NCBI GenBank assembly: GCA_022559845.1
Contig: CM040118.1
Coordinates: 238,003,224-238,067,223 of the forward strand
DNA: 64,000 nt
From: Amorphophallus konjac
Lineage: Eukaryota; Streptophyta; Magnoliopsida; Alismatales; Araceae
Reading direction: 5' to 3'
This document shows positions 20,846 through 31,905 of this stretch, one piece after another. Each line of letters starts with the position of its first letter. Position 1 is the first letter of the stretch. Position numbers and translations under genes: made by a program. The notes under the pieces were generated by a model that did not search any database, was not told the origin of the DNA, and was given only the letters and a program-made list of their open reading frames with translations.

Positions 20846-23437
20846 TTTTTTTAAACTAAAGTAAATACTTGCAAGGGGGCAGACGGGAGAGGGGGTTCAT
20901 CCCTTCATTGCGGAAGGAGATGAAAACATTATCCCGGCCACCAAGCAAGCCATATCAATAAGAAGTGCACAAATAAAGAGAGGTACAGGAGGAGGAGAGA
21001 GAGGGGCAGCACACTTATAAATCATGTGGTGCAAAGGCTAACATAGAAAGAGAAACAAGGCGCCAAAATAGCAAAAGACCCGAGTAGCAGAAATCAACGG
21101 TCCCTAGTGGAGCTAGTGGAGTTGGATCTACGGAGGGAACTCTGAGTCGCAATGCCATCAGCCCTCGAAGTCAGGCCCGAACGGTCCTCACAATGATCAC
21201 CAACAAAGATGGTGTGGGCACGAGTCAGATCAAATAACTCATCAAGGATGAGCTCAACGCCCGGAATGGAGAGGCGCTGGAGAGGGGAGTTGAAGTTGAT
21301 CTTGTGTTCAATGGCGGGAGGTAGCTAAAAAATCCCAGGGGCCCTAGAGGGGGGCTCGACGGTGGGAGGTGAGCACACGCCCGAAGATGACGCTCTGCGA
21401 GAAGAAGCCCAAGCAGCACGCTTGACGGCCTCGGTGAAGGAGACGCGTATGGCAGGTGGAGGGGGACCAAGTGAAGCCGGTGAAGAGAGGGCCGCCTCCA
21501 CCTGTGGACCTCCACCCGAGGCAGGAGGCACTCCTAAAACATAAGACCCAACTACATCCGGAGGGGGAGCGGCCTTGGGCACGACGGCAGTAGGGGTCTA
21601 AGGTGGTGCAGTGGCGTTGAGGCCGGAGCCAGGGGTAGTAGGCGGTGCAGTCGGCTCGACGGAGGGAGCAGTTAGGCCAAAGACCATGGCGGCTGAAGAC
21701 CGGAGAAGGGAGATCTCAGGTGGCCAGGCAGGAGTATTAGCAGCAGAAGAAATGGGTGGGCCCTGCACTACTGTCGGCACCCTTGACGCAGAGACCAGAG
21801 GAAAGACCAACAACTCACCATAGTCGGATACAATCTGAGACACCAGGGTCGCCCGCTCTGGCTAAGAAGTAACAACAGCAGCAAGAGGCGGAGGGCCAGA
21901 AGGCGAGAGGATGCCCTCCCTGCAGCAGAAGTAGTTGTGGCCTGGAGGACGGACTTAGGAAGGGCCGTAGTAACGGAGGTCCCGAGAGAGACTGGTTTTA
22001 GACCGGGCACCGCCAGGACTTGGATGATACGAGGGCCTATAGGGGGAGACTCCAAAGCCGTGATAGGCGGGGGGGAGACCATCCACAGCCGCAGCTAAAG
22101 CCAAGGTCGGACTTGCCAGTGCCTCGGAGATGCTGCCAGCCCCACGAGCCAAAAAGGCAGAGCTAGCGGCCGGTGTTGATGAAGGGCTCCCGCGAGCAAC
22201 GGCCAACAGAGACTCCTGAGCCACCAGTCCGGCGGGGGTGGGCACTCCACAGGAAACAATGGTGAGCGTGCCTGCAGCACTAGAACCAGACGAAGAGGAT
22301 GCATCAGTAGATAGAAGAACCGCCTCAGCTGCACAATGGGCATCGGACAAAGCAGGGGCGGGATCCGTGCACGCCAGGGGGGGAGGAGGAGAGTCAGCTC
22401 ACGTGGAAACGAAGACGACAGGGGCAGCAAGAATTGCCACCTCACCATTAGCAGCGGGCCGGTCGAAGGATGGCAGAGGGTTGACAGCCCTAGCAGCTCC
22501 CGCTAGAACCGAAGGGCAGGGAGGTGAGGTTGAGGGCAGCACCAATCCTGGCGAGGGCTCCTTAAGGAGAGGAGGAGAAGCCGAGGGCTTGGAGGTCCCG
22601 GCGGAAGGCGTAGGCACGGATGGTGCCTCCCTGGGAAGGGCAACAGAAGCGAGAAGCATGACAGTAGCCGGAGGAGCACGTGGCAAGACGGGCTGCCCAT
22701 GATGCAGACGAGCATTGCGGGCGAGCTTGGAGGGACCAAAAGTAGACAGGCCGGCAGGGCATCCTTTGCACAAGGTCGGGGGGTGACCCAAATGCCGGAA
22801 GGAGTGGCAAAATTGGGGGATGCTCGGGTACTATAGCGACTGCCAGAATCCCCAATCGCAACAGTTGATCCAAAGCCGGTGTGGTGGCTTCTTGGATACG
22901 TCCATCTGGACACACACTTGGGTAGCGGCCGATCGGGTGAGGCAGAGGGAGTCACGGTCGACCTTGAGGGGCTTGCCGACGGTTCCTGCGATGAAGAGGA
23001 GCATATGCTCATTGTAGAAGTTAGTAGGGATGGACGGCATCTCCACCCAAACAGGAGCGACGGGCGAATCCTCCTCCGGAGAGAACCTCACATGCCACCT
23101 GGAGAAGAAGAAGGGCCGACCCTTGACAAAGAGGAGTTCTTTGAGCAGTACTAGCAGGAAGTCCTCCTCGTTCTGGAAACGTAGGAGTAAGTGACGGTTG
23201 TCCAAGGCACTGAGGTAGAAGTCTTGCTCGAACTGAAACCTTTGGGCGAGGTGTCTTCAGATCTCCTGGAACGGGGGCCGGCCTTTGGGGGTCCGAGTAA
23301 TGATCGCAAAGGCCAGCAGGAGATGCGGATGTCCTCCGGGGTGAAGAAAACGGCCGGTTCTCCAGAATCTGTAGATGCTGGCACTCGGACGGGCAGAGGA
23401 AGGGATGGGGGAAGGTGCGACGAGAGTGGACATGTGT
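20846..23437 (-). mobile_element. LINE insertion carrying ORF1 only (LINE-A)
   Basis: Minus-strand insertion in LTR R. The flanks CATAACGCC (ending 20845) and ATGGCTAGACGCC (from 23441) are only about 33 bp apart in copy C. At the left junction a run of seven T (20846-20852) is the poly(A) tail on the minus strand, preceded by a TTTACTTTAGTTT tail typical of plant L1. One long ORF1 frame fills most of it. I found no endonuclease or reverse transcriptase. The right edge lies between about 23398 and 23440. No clear TSD. Confidence 0.75.
21094..23384 (-). pseudogene. L1-type ORF1 (DUF4283-like), LINE-A
   Basis: Read on the minus strand, VFFTPEDIRISCWP near 23340 lies in one frame. Then FAIITRTPKGRPPFQEI, NRHLLLRFQNEEDFL (23205 down) and MPSIPTNFYNEHMLLF form the DUF4283 domain, ending in WGFWQSL. 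A degenerate zinc knuckle follows (FCHSFRHLGHPPTLCK, near 22790). The same frame then continues for another 1.7 kb of Pro/Ser/Ala-rich sequence to a stop at 21094, passing stops near 23259, 22831, 22399, 21955, 21598 and 21325. Plant ORF1 proteins bind RNA and help retrotransposition. At about 750 codons it is longer than the LINE-B ORF1 (492). Antisense frames here are shadows. Confidence 0.78.
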
Positions 23438-24540
23438 GCGATGGCTAGACGCCGCGTGAGGGGAGTACGTATGACATACCCTCGGCGTACACGAGCCGAT
23501 CAACAAGCCAACCACGCGCGCACTTAGTTCCTCGCGTTCTGTGTACGACCCTCGCTCGGTGCCTGTGAAGGAACTCCGTGGGTGCAGCGGTTAGGTCGTA
23601 GGTTATTGCCTTGCATGCCATTCCACATCCCTTGAGCTCCCTATGGGAGGCTTTTATAGGGAATGTGAAGGGTTGGGGAAGTGTTTAGGCGGACCAAGTT
23701 GGGGGCCCAACTTGGTCTGGATAAACCCTAAAAAATACTATTTTTTTTGTTACAGGGTGGGGGAGGGAGGGTTTAGGCGGACCAGCCCAAGGGGCTGGTC
23801 TGGTCCACATAAACCCCTCACGGAGGGGTTTTTTTTCATTAAAAACCCTTTTTTTTATTTGGGATGGGTTTAAGCGGACCAGCCCAAGGGGCTGGGCTGG
23901 TCTGCCTAAACCATGGGTTTAGGCGGATTGGGTATGGGGCTGGGGGCTTTTTTATTAAAAAAAGTTTTATTTTTTGTTTTATGGGGGTTTAGGCGGACCA
24001 GCCTTGGGGGTGAAGCTAGTCTGCCTAAACCCCTCCCCCACGGGGTTCAGGCGGACCAGCCTGGAGGTCCATGCTGGTCCGCCTAAACCCTCCCCCGGGG
24101 GGTTTAGGCGGGTTTGACTGGGGGGTTTACCTGGGTTTGACTGAGGGTTGACTAGGATTTGACTGAGGGTTTGATTGAGGGTTTGACTGGGAGGTCGATA
24201 CGCGTGCGAGGCCCCACGATGGTGGTGCATGACGCGGTGGGTTGTTAGGAGTCCCGAGTCGAGCTCCGAATTGTTGTAGAGTGGCTGGAGCATACGCGCC
24301 CACCAGGTGCTCCAAAAAATTCCCGACACGCGTGCGTGGGCCGTATAAGGTTGTTGTGAGCTCCTGAAGCTTGTGGTTGGCCCAGATGGGTCTTCCTTTG
24401 TGGTGCGGACACCCGAGCAGTTGAGCGGCACGACACGCCGAGCCACCGGTACCGCACACGGAGCACGACTCGAGCCACCTCAGCATCCATCTGGCTCGGA
24501 GACAGCCTGGAGACTCCCCCTTGAGTCCCGGCATTTATCA
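23438..24540 (+). repeat. LTR 'R' of Tat copy A, right part
   Basis: Continues LTR R after the LINE: GGCTAGACGCC, CATACCCTCGG and GAGCCGATCAACAAGCCA match 58384-58460 in copy C. A TATA-like CTTTTATAGGGAA at 23651-23663 (copy C: 58579) is followed at once by the hairpin array 23683-24110. Beyond 24110, GTTTGACTGAGGGTT repeats several times to about 24190. No coding content. The end is placed near 24540 because the next block looks like the start of a different LTR. Confidence 0.65.
23683..24110. repeat. Row of five ~44-bp inverted repeats (hairpins)
   Basis: Hairpins at 23683-23726, 23771-23814, 23868-23911, 23987-24030 and 24045-24088. Each has the left arm GTTTAGGCGGACCAGCC (or close), a short loop, and the right arm GGCTGGTCYGCCTAAAC. 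A half unit lies at 24101. Spacers between them are T-rich or A/T-rich. Arms of 17-20 bp contain compensated changes (for example the first hairpin uses AAGTTGGG / CCCAACTT). Three counterparts lie in copy C at 58611-58918. Confidence 0.85.
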
Positions 24541-26050
24541 TATTTAGTTAGACTTTAATTGTGTTTAATGTGTGTTTACTTCATTTTATTCGGTATGTAA
24601 TTTTGATTGTAAGAGGGGCTTAGTTGTAAAATGGGACCCCTGGGCCCCACGGGACCCCCAGGCCCCCTCCCATTGATCCACCTCAGTCCTAGGGCCCCAT
24701 GTGTGGTCGGTCAACCATTCAAATGGTGGCTTCTAGAAGGGTGGGCCAAATGGGGGACATTGGACCAAGAAGGTCAACAATTCCAACCCATCCCCACCTA
24801 CCATGTCCCCCCTTGCCATTCTAGTCAATAGGCCGCCCCCCCTTTATTTTTTTAATTTATTTTTTTTGTGGATGGTCACATGCAATCCCAGTCCTCCATC
24901 TCCCATCCCTAGATCCAACGGTTGAGGATGGATTAGATGTGTAACCTATATAAGCTTGTATTTTTCCATTTTGATGAATTAATGCCATTTGAAATCTGAA
25001 ATTTGCTTGAAGCAGCCTTGGGCGCCCCCCTCCTCTCTACCCCTTGCAGCTGAGACAGTTGCCATTCTGAGGTGTGACGCCTCCCCTATCGGTTCCGGTC
25101 ATCATCGCCGCCGCCACGAGCCGCCATCGCACCGCCATCAAGTTCGTCGGAGTTCTATTTTCAGCCGACCACTGCCACTTCCATGAAATTCTGCTATCAG
25201 CCATGACCTCAGATTGACTTGGGATTTTGAGGGGATGTTCTAGAGGTGTTCCCCACGTTCTAAAAAAATTTGTGGGTTATGAATCTTCGATTTGATAATT
25301 TCCCATTTTCGTTCAAGTTCCAAGTTCAGTTCTGCCAGTTTCAAATCTGATTTTCCACCTTTCCTGAGTTTCACATCTTCGATCCAACTTTTGATTTTTG
25401 CTTGGGCTCCCAATTTTACTGGGAGTTCTATCCATCAAGACCTCCTTCCAAGCATTTTCCTCATTTTTGATCGGCCCTCCACCTATTTTTCACAATTCGT
25501 TCTCAGAGCTAGCTACAGTGATGTCCACCTATTCCCAGATCCGACCTCTGCCCAGTGAAAAAATCTTATCAATTTGTAGCCACCTCCAATCAGTCCAAAA
25601 AAAATATTTCCATCTTTCTTGTTCAAAATCCTATAACGTTTGTGAAGCAATAAGGAGCTGAATCGGCCATTAACCTCACGGTCAATGGCCGTTCTCAGAC
25701 AAGTTCCCTACAGATCTGAGAGCTCAGGTACTGTACAATAGAAGTTTAAAAATTTAGTAAAGTGAAAATCCGGCCAGATCCAGCATATCTATCTGATCCT
25801 AGGTGGAAGGACTTCAAGAGAGCTTTCCAACGATAGCTCATGTGCCCCTATCCGACCTCGGCATTGATCGCAGCGGCCGTTCTCGCCGGAGCGCGCGCCT
25901 GAAAACAGCAACCAAAATCCGTGGGTAGCAACTCCAAAACGTGGGAATCGGAGCAGATCGGCCATCCGTGGGCAGCAACTCAAATTATTGTATTGCTGTA
26001 ACATTATTTAACCGGGAGTCCGTAATTCGGCCGGGGTTATCTTCGCCACG
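24541..26050 (+). repeat. Tat-like LTR (LTR0)
   Basis: Contains a TATA box (TATATAA, 24947-24953), then GAATTAATGCCATTTG, a GC-rich pyrimidine stretch with GGGCGCCCCCCTCC (25020) and GAGGTGTGACGCC (25069). LTR1 (40799-42360) shows the same order, including TCGGAGTTCTAT, and LTR2 (45331-47160) shares AATGCCATTTGA after its TATA box. I could not find its partner LTR. Limits are approximate. Confidence 0.6.
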
Positions 26051-27005
26051 CCGGGTGTGTGGAGGTAACGATCTTAACTCCTTGGCATTTCATTTGCTTA
26101 GCTAGTATATGGTCGTATGCCGCTGCGAGAGTGTAGGTTCCTAGCCCGTGTGTCCATGTCACCGCTGTGAGCGTGAGAGTGACCCATCCCGTGACTCGAT
26201 CCGAGTCCGGAAGTTGAGTCAGACTACCCTGAACTCTGTCGGTTCTTCAACCGCGCACGATCCCCGTTTCCCTCGCGTGGGACGACGAGTGAGTTTGCAC
26301 TTCTGTTAGCGACGTGTAGCCCGTAGGAGCTCTTAGTGTCGAGTCGAGGTTGCTCTAGTAGTCGTGTCTTTGCTGGTCGAGTCGTGTCCGTCTCATATAG
26401 CGTCGTCACCTCAGTCCGTCCCGCATCACTTTGACTTCAGAGGGCCGGAGGGAGGCGACTCTGGGGTAGACCCCAACCTCGTTGCTAGCTTCCACATGGC
26501 GTGGCTTGTAGTCAGGGCGCCCCCAGGTTGGCTCTGGTAGCTATGTTGAACGCGGGTAAACCTGCAAGCTGAGTGATCGGGGGTGGGCCCGATCAATTGT
26601 TGATGTTGCCATGGGTCACGGGTAACTGGTTAGGACCCTTGGTTGGGCCCGGTGACTGGGGCGTCGACATGATGATGCCGTTTGTCTGGTGGTCGGGGTG
26701 ACCCTCGCTCCTTGGCGAAGAGTCGTATGATACGGCAGGCTATTCTGAGTCCCGAGTTAACCCGGTTATTGAGTCATCGGTGGTGTGATACCGTATGTAA
26801 GGTGTCCGGGGGAGATCCCCGAATCTTCACAGAGTGCCGTAAGGTACGACAGGTTGTCCTGAATCCCAAAACTAACCCGATTGTCCGGAAACTGGCTGGC
26901 ATAGTGCCATTTACTCGGGGCCGATCCCCGGTTGTTATGTTGCGTCGCTTGACCCGGCGAAGTGTCTTGATTTTCAAGCTCAACTCAACTGGTAGAGCTG
27001 CTTTG
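26051..27005 (+). other. Leader region of Tat copy B
   Basis: GC-rich, non-coding. A unit of about 116 bp is duplicated: the stretch from 26695 (GTCGTATGATACGGCAGG, TAACCCGGTTATTG) is echoed from 26811 (GCCGTAAGGTACGACAGG, TAACCCGATTGTC). GAGGTAACG at 26061 resembles a splice donor. No PBS could be identified with confidence. Confidence 0.5.
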
Positions 27006-27548
27006 GCGATGTGCCATTTTGCTCGATTTAGGGAGTATTTCTCTATGCTTAATCCTAAATTAATTCAAGAAAATAAGCCGGTGCCAACAAACGGCCAGCC
27101 CATAAACAGGATCCTGATTGACCCAGGGGCGGTAGTGAACATACTTCCCTACCGGGTCTACCAGAAGTATTATTTCAATATGCACCTGATCAAGGTGAGG
27201 GACATGAAGATAGCTGGGTTCAACCAGAAGTTTGATGTCCGGATGGACATGGCAGAGTTTGAGCTTTCGCTGGGAGACTTCACCACCATGGTGCAGTTCC
27301 ACGTCATCAACTTTGATACTTCATACAAAGCATTGCTGGGCCGACAATGGCTGCATCAAAATCGGGTAGTGTCTTCTACTTTGCACCAATGCATCAAGTA
27401 CTCCCGGGATGGAAAGGAAGAAACAATATTTGCTGACTTACACCCCTTCGAGGTGTTTGAATGCCATCTGCGGGATGCATCACTCTATATGGAGAAGGCA
27501 AAGCAGACTCCCCAGCTAGCTCAAGGCAAAGGGAAGAAGATAGAATAA
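27006..27548 (+). pseudogene. Tat-type aspartic protease, copy B
   Basis: Open frame to the stop at 27546. The active site reads RILIDPGAVVNILPYRVYQ with the Asp codon at 27120. Tat elements often have D-P-G-A here instead of D-T/S-G, so Pro may be normal for the lineage. Then KVRDMKIAGFNQKFDV, FHVINFDTSYKALLGRQWLH (the second conserved ILGR-like motif) and CIKYSRDGKEE follow. The domain is nearly complete, but gag is not fused upstream: before 27030 the sequence is leader-like. It would process Gag-Pol. Confidence 0.8.
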
Positions 27549-27715
27549 ACCGGTGACTGGTTCCCTCTGTCGTCACCCAGACTATGTGGCTCCGCAGGAG
27601 GTGTCGCACATTTCCGAAGTTGAAGGGGTGGTTCGAGCAATCCCACCCGATATAAACCCTAAGCTAGAGATGCCAGAGCTATAAGATTTGCGGGGTTACA
27701 TGAGAATCCCTCTAG
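27549..27715 (+). pseudogene. Post-protease connector, first piece
   Basis: After the stop at 27546 the sequence GDWFPL and EGVVRAIPPDINPK, partly in another frame, looks like the usual stretch downstream of Tat proteases. It ends where the antisense chromovirus fragment begins. Confidence 0.45.
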
Positions 27716-28250
27716 GGAAGATCAATCTTGGAAAAATATTTGGATCCTGAAATCTGATCAAATAATTCATCGATTCTCGGCAGTGGATACTTGTTCTTGA
27801 TAGTAAGATGATTCAACTGTCGATAGTCGATACACAATCTCATGGATCCATCCTTCTTCTTTACAAATAAGACTGGTGCTCCCCACGGGGAAGTACTTGG
27901 TCTAATAAACCCTTTTTGGATTAGTTCCATCAACTGCTCCTTCAACTCCTTGAGTTCAGCAGGGGACATTCTATATGGTGCCTTTGAAACAGGACCAGCA
28001 CCAGGGACTAAGTCAATGGTGAAGGCCACTTCTCTTTGAGGGGGTAATCCCGGCAAATCTTCTGGAAATACGTCTGGGAATTCTCGCACTACCTGAACGT
28101 CTTCTATCTTGGTTTTCTTAGCTTCTTTAACAGTGACAAAAGCAAGGAAGGATACACATCCCTTCCTGACGAGCTTGCTTGCTCGAAGAGCCGAAATAAG
28201 AGGGGATTTGCTTCGACTCTTAGGACTAGTATAAGTCAGTTCTGGAAACT
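27716..28250 (-). mobile_element. Antisense fragment of a Tekay-like chromovirus pol
   Basis: A minus-strand frame (27712-28269, 185 codons) reads the end of the protease region and the first part of [71 protein letters not shown] and [20 protein letters not shown]. It corresponds to 37210-37700 of the Tekay element here but is far better preserved, with no stop inside. It has no LTR and is only about 535 bp, so it probably arrived by repair or gene conversion rather than by integration. Confidence 0.85.
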
Positions 28251-28682
28251 TACAGATATAGACTATCAAACAGTCAAATTATTGAAGATTTTGGAGGTGC
28301 CCAATCCTAAGGGTCAACCCACAATATTCTACACGGTGAATGAATAGCCGGTGAAAGGGGATGACGATTTCAAATTCCCCAAAGAAATTCACGACCCAAT
28401 GGTCCCAATCATGGGGCTTCCGGATATATCTGGTGAAATGGTGAAGATGGTCAGGAGGCAACAACTTCCCTTCTTCCAGACTGAAAGTCAAAAGCAGATG
28501 TTCAAGAAGTTGTGGTACCTGCCCAACTTGGATAAAGAACTACTGTAGATTACCCAACACCCTGGCTTGGGTTTCTAAATAGAAGAATTCTATGAAGCAA
28601 ACATGAAATCTCTCTCGGCTCTAGCCGGTGACAACCTCAGAAAGATTCAGATATACAAGAAGCCAGGAGCCAGGAGCAACAC
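28251..28682 (+). pseudogene. Post-protease connector of copy B, second piece
   Basis: In the plus frame after the chromovirus fragment: LLKILEVPNPKGQPTIFYTV, then after a stop DDDFKFPKEIHDPMVPIMGL, ISGEMVKMVRRQQLPFF and KKLWYLPNLDKELL (stop at 28546), then AGDNLRKIQIYKKP. I read it as the stretch between protease and RT of a Tat element. No enzyme domain. Confidence 0.5.
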
Positions 28683-29780
28683 ATGCCTCCAGCCGGCGAA
28701 ACCCAGGACGAAGAAGTGCTCCTTTCGAGCCCACCTACATGTAAGGATATAGGGTTGATTACATCCACTTTTGAGGGGCAGGTCCTGGATAATCATGGTG
28801 ACGGGGTGTCGCCACCCCCGCCCAAAGTCAGAACGGAAGGCGACGGTTCAAGCTATGCTCCAGATTTCTCCCAATACAACCCTGCTGTGCTCGCATTGCT
28901 TTATGAGCAGCAGCAGGAGATCAAAAGATTGAAGGCACAGTTGGCCGAAATGACCAAACTTCTGTATGATCTAACTGGGGGCATCCTCCTCCGACAGGGT
29001 AGTTCCACGAACCTGAATCACTTCCCTGTAACTAAGGCAGAACTATATAGCCACAGGCAGAAAGATAGGGAATCCGCCATGAATTACATTAAGAAGTGGA
29101 GGCTCCTCCACGAAAGATGCGAGCCTCCTCTAGGCCACAAAGCCGCCATCAAAGTTTACAAATGAAGTCTAAAGGAAGAAATTTTCTAAAAGATAGCTGG
29201 AGTCAAATTCCAGTCCTTTGATCACTTGAGCATAATGGCAGCAGATATTGAAGCCCAACTGTCGGAGCACAGCACAGCCGATGCCATGGCAGAACAAGGA
29301 GACCGATCCTCAGGCGTCGACCTCAGCGCTCTCGAGCACTTGAAGAGAAAGACAAAAGAGGCAGCCAGTCCTTTGACCAATCAGCCTGCGGAGCGAATCC
29401 CCTCATTGCGGGAGAAAATGAAGAAGCCTTATTCCTTCCCGAGAGATAAGACTCAAGGAATTTTTGAATGGGCTTGTCATTACGGGAAGATCACTCTGCC
29501 GGAGCCTAAAAGGCCAGAGGATGCCAGAAGAAGCAATGATCCTCAATTCTGCCGCTATCATTAGGTGATGGGGCACCGCATCGAAAATTGTTATGTATTC
29601 AAAGATATAGCTCAAGGCCTGATCAGGAGGGGCAAACTGCAAATGGGGGAATATGAAGTGAACCCATTGCTCCCACATGAAGCAGGCATTTATAAAAGGG
29701 GAGTCTATATGGTCTCAGTCCATTACAACACCCCCATAGAGACATCTGAGGCCGAGCAAAGCAAGCCTCGAACTAGGATG
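28683..29780 (+). pseudogene. Tat-type Gag remnant, copy B
   Basis: YNPAVLALLYEQQQEIKRLK (about 28880) is a coiled coil like that before gag in copies A and C. After an internal deletion of the Gag core it jumps to LYSHRQKDRESAMNYIKKW (29044), matching copy A from 16921. Next come REKMKKPYSFPRDKTQGIFE and LPEPKRPEDARR, then FCRYH, a stop at 29563, and VMGHRIENCYVFKD, a zinc-knuckle-like C-x2-H...H...C pattern. Here the Cys lost in copy A is kept. Stops at 29163, 29187 and 29563. Confidence 0.7.
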
Positions 29781-30440
29781 TAGCCATCTGGACGGCAAAT
29801 GCCAATCATAAGGAAGCTAGCATATAGCTCCACTTCCCTCTCCATGCAGGTCGCCAGCTCGGCCAATGAAAGATGATATGAAGCAAATATGGTCTCCCTC
29901 TTTACCCCTATGGGTGAGGGCCCCATAGAGGCTGTCTACGATGATTACCAAGAAGACTGTGAAGAAACCCTACAGCTCTCTATGCTTGGAGATACCCCGA
30001 AACCCTACACAGTGATACATGAAGGGCCGGAGGCCGATGTCCCCTGCAAATGCTGGGAATCTATTGTCGCAGAGGCCATTACAGTCTTCGATAATGTTTT
30101 GCAATGACAAGAGCCTATGGAACTCCTTGTTGCCCCTAGGTGCATTTCACTTACGGGCGAATACTCAAGTTGCCCGGAAGCTATATTGCCGGCATCGACA
30201 CCGATTCTAGAACCAGGGGAAGGAGCTAAAGAATCCCCAGCACTGAGTGAGATAAGACAAGAAGACATTTATATTGTCCTCGAATCTGAAAAAGACGATG
30301 AAGGCTTCATCGATCTACAACCGGCTCCCCTAGAAATAGAAGATGGCGGCCATGCCACCGTTGATGAGCTGATCGAAGTAAACCTCAGCATGGAAGATGA
30401 GCCTAGGCCGACCTTCCTCAGCTCCCTCCTTCTCCCATAA
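29781..30440 (+). pseudogene. Acidic linker before RT, copy B
   Basis: Frames 29889-30107 and 30117-30440 are acidic and shared in style with the linker of copy A (KEDDEE-rich). No domain. In an intact element the protease would lie before this stretch. Here it is missing at this place. Confidence 0.45.
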
Positions 30441-31905
30441 GAAAGAAAGTGATATATACAGTTGCTCCAAGAGTTTTGAGACTGTTTCGCTTGGAACTAC
30501 AAAGAGATGTCAGGCCTCAGCCCTGAGGTTGCTCAACATATATTAGCCATCGACCCCAAAGCCAAACCAGTGAAGCAGTCACCCAGGCGAATGAGGCCGG
30601 AACTGATAAGCCAGGTTTGCAAGGAAGTCGACAAGCTAGTGGATGTCGACTTCATAGCAAAAAACCAATACACCACCTGGCTGGCCAATATTGTGCTTGT
30701 CAAAAAGAAGAATGGCCAGATCAAAATATGTGTGGACTTTTGGGACTTGAACAAGGCATGCCCAAAGCACGATTTCCCAGTACCTATCACTGAAGTCATG
30801 TTAGACGCCACTACTGGCCACGAAGCATTATCATTCATAGACGGGTCATCCGGATACAACCAGATATGGATAGCTGAGCATGACAGAATTCATACGGCTT
30901 TCCGATCACCCAAGGGGATATTCCATTATAAAAGGATGCCTTTCTGCCTCAAGAATGCCGGTGCCACTTATCAAAGGGCGATGCAAGGATAGTTGATGAA
31001 TTGCTCTATGACAAAGTTGAATGCTACATCGACGATTTGGTCATCAAGAACAGGAAGAAAGAAGATCACCTGAGTGGCCTCAGGGTTATATTCCAAAGGC
31101 TTCAGCAATACGAGCTGAAGATTAACCCGTTGAAGTGCGCCTTTGGCGTTTCCAGTGGGAGGTTCTTGGGCTTCATTGTCCGATATCGGGAATCAAAATA
31201 GACCCCTCCAAGATAGAAGCTATTCATGAGCTGCCGCGTCCGAAGAACTTACAAAACTATGGTCATTGCAGGACCGATTAGCCTATATATGCAGGTTCAT
31301 CTCCAACCTGTCCCGACAATGTCAGCCATTCCATAAGCTGATGATGAAAGATACGCCGTTCGGTTGGAATCAAGAATGTCAAAAGGCTTTTGACCAACTG
31401 AAGGAGTATTTGAAGGCCCTGCCGGTACTGGGGGCACCTGTCAAAGGGCGGGCATTAATTCTCTACATAATTGCCACCGAATATTCACTGGGGACAATGC
31501 TGGCCTAGAACAACGACGAGGGGAAAGAGCAAGCTCTTTATTACCTCAGTTGAAGATTGGTCAGGGTGGAAGAAAAATACACCCCGATCGAGAAGGTTTG
31601 CCGCGCTTTGGTCATCTCTGTCAAGAAGATGAGACATTACATGATCTCGCATGAAATACAACTGATATCAAGGGCTAACCCGGTCAAGTACCTTTTGTCC
31701 CAGCCAGCACTAAAGGGACGACTAGGCAAGTGGGCTGTCATCCTGATGGAAATTGATATTACATATGTGCCACAAAAGGCCATTCAAGGCCAGGCAATAG
31801 CAGATTTCTTTGCAGCACACCCTGTGCCTGAAAATTCTCCTCTAATCATGGAGCTTCCAAAAGATGAAACAATAGAAGTGGATCAATTACGTCCGACTGT
31901 ATGGT
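30441..31905 (+). pseudogene. Tat-type reverse transcriptase and first RNase H, copy B
   Basis: RT starts with SPEVAQHILAIDPKAKPVKQ (30510). WLANIVLVKKKNGQIKICVD, then HDFPVPI, SFIDGSSGYNQI and FRSPKGIFHYKRMPFCLKNA follow. A stop and frameshift near 30990 lie before the active site YIDD (31025-31036) in CYIDDLVIKNRKKEDH. The first RNase H follows: FDQLKEYLKALPVL (31393), YIIATEYSLGTMLA, a stop near 31507, and YTPIEKVCRALVISVKKMRH. Tat elements typically have a degenerate first RNase H, as here (no TDAS motif). Substitution- and frameshift-damaged, so inactive. Confidence 0.87.

Larger units (their letters stand above)
15018..24540 (+). mobile_element. Tat-type Ty3/gypsy copy A (gag plus LTR, pol missing)
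   Basis: Plus-strand element beginning abruptly after the LTR end at 15017. It contains an upstream ORF remnant, a long gag and linker in one frame (15351-18985), then jumps to LTR-like sequence 'R' from about 19056, which is split by a LINE (20846-23437). Protease, RT and integrase are absent: gag-linker sequence stops just before the protease would begin. Copy C (56166-59310) has the same gag and LTR with a larger deletion. No TSD can be defined, and the right boundary near 24540 is approximate. Confidence 0.75.

Noticed and set aside
21362..23154. Plus-strand frames opposite LINE-A ORF1
   Set aside because: Shadows of the GC-rich ORF1. The minus strand holds the recognisable DUF4283-like domain.
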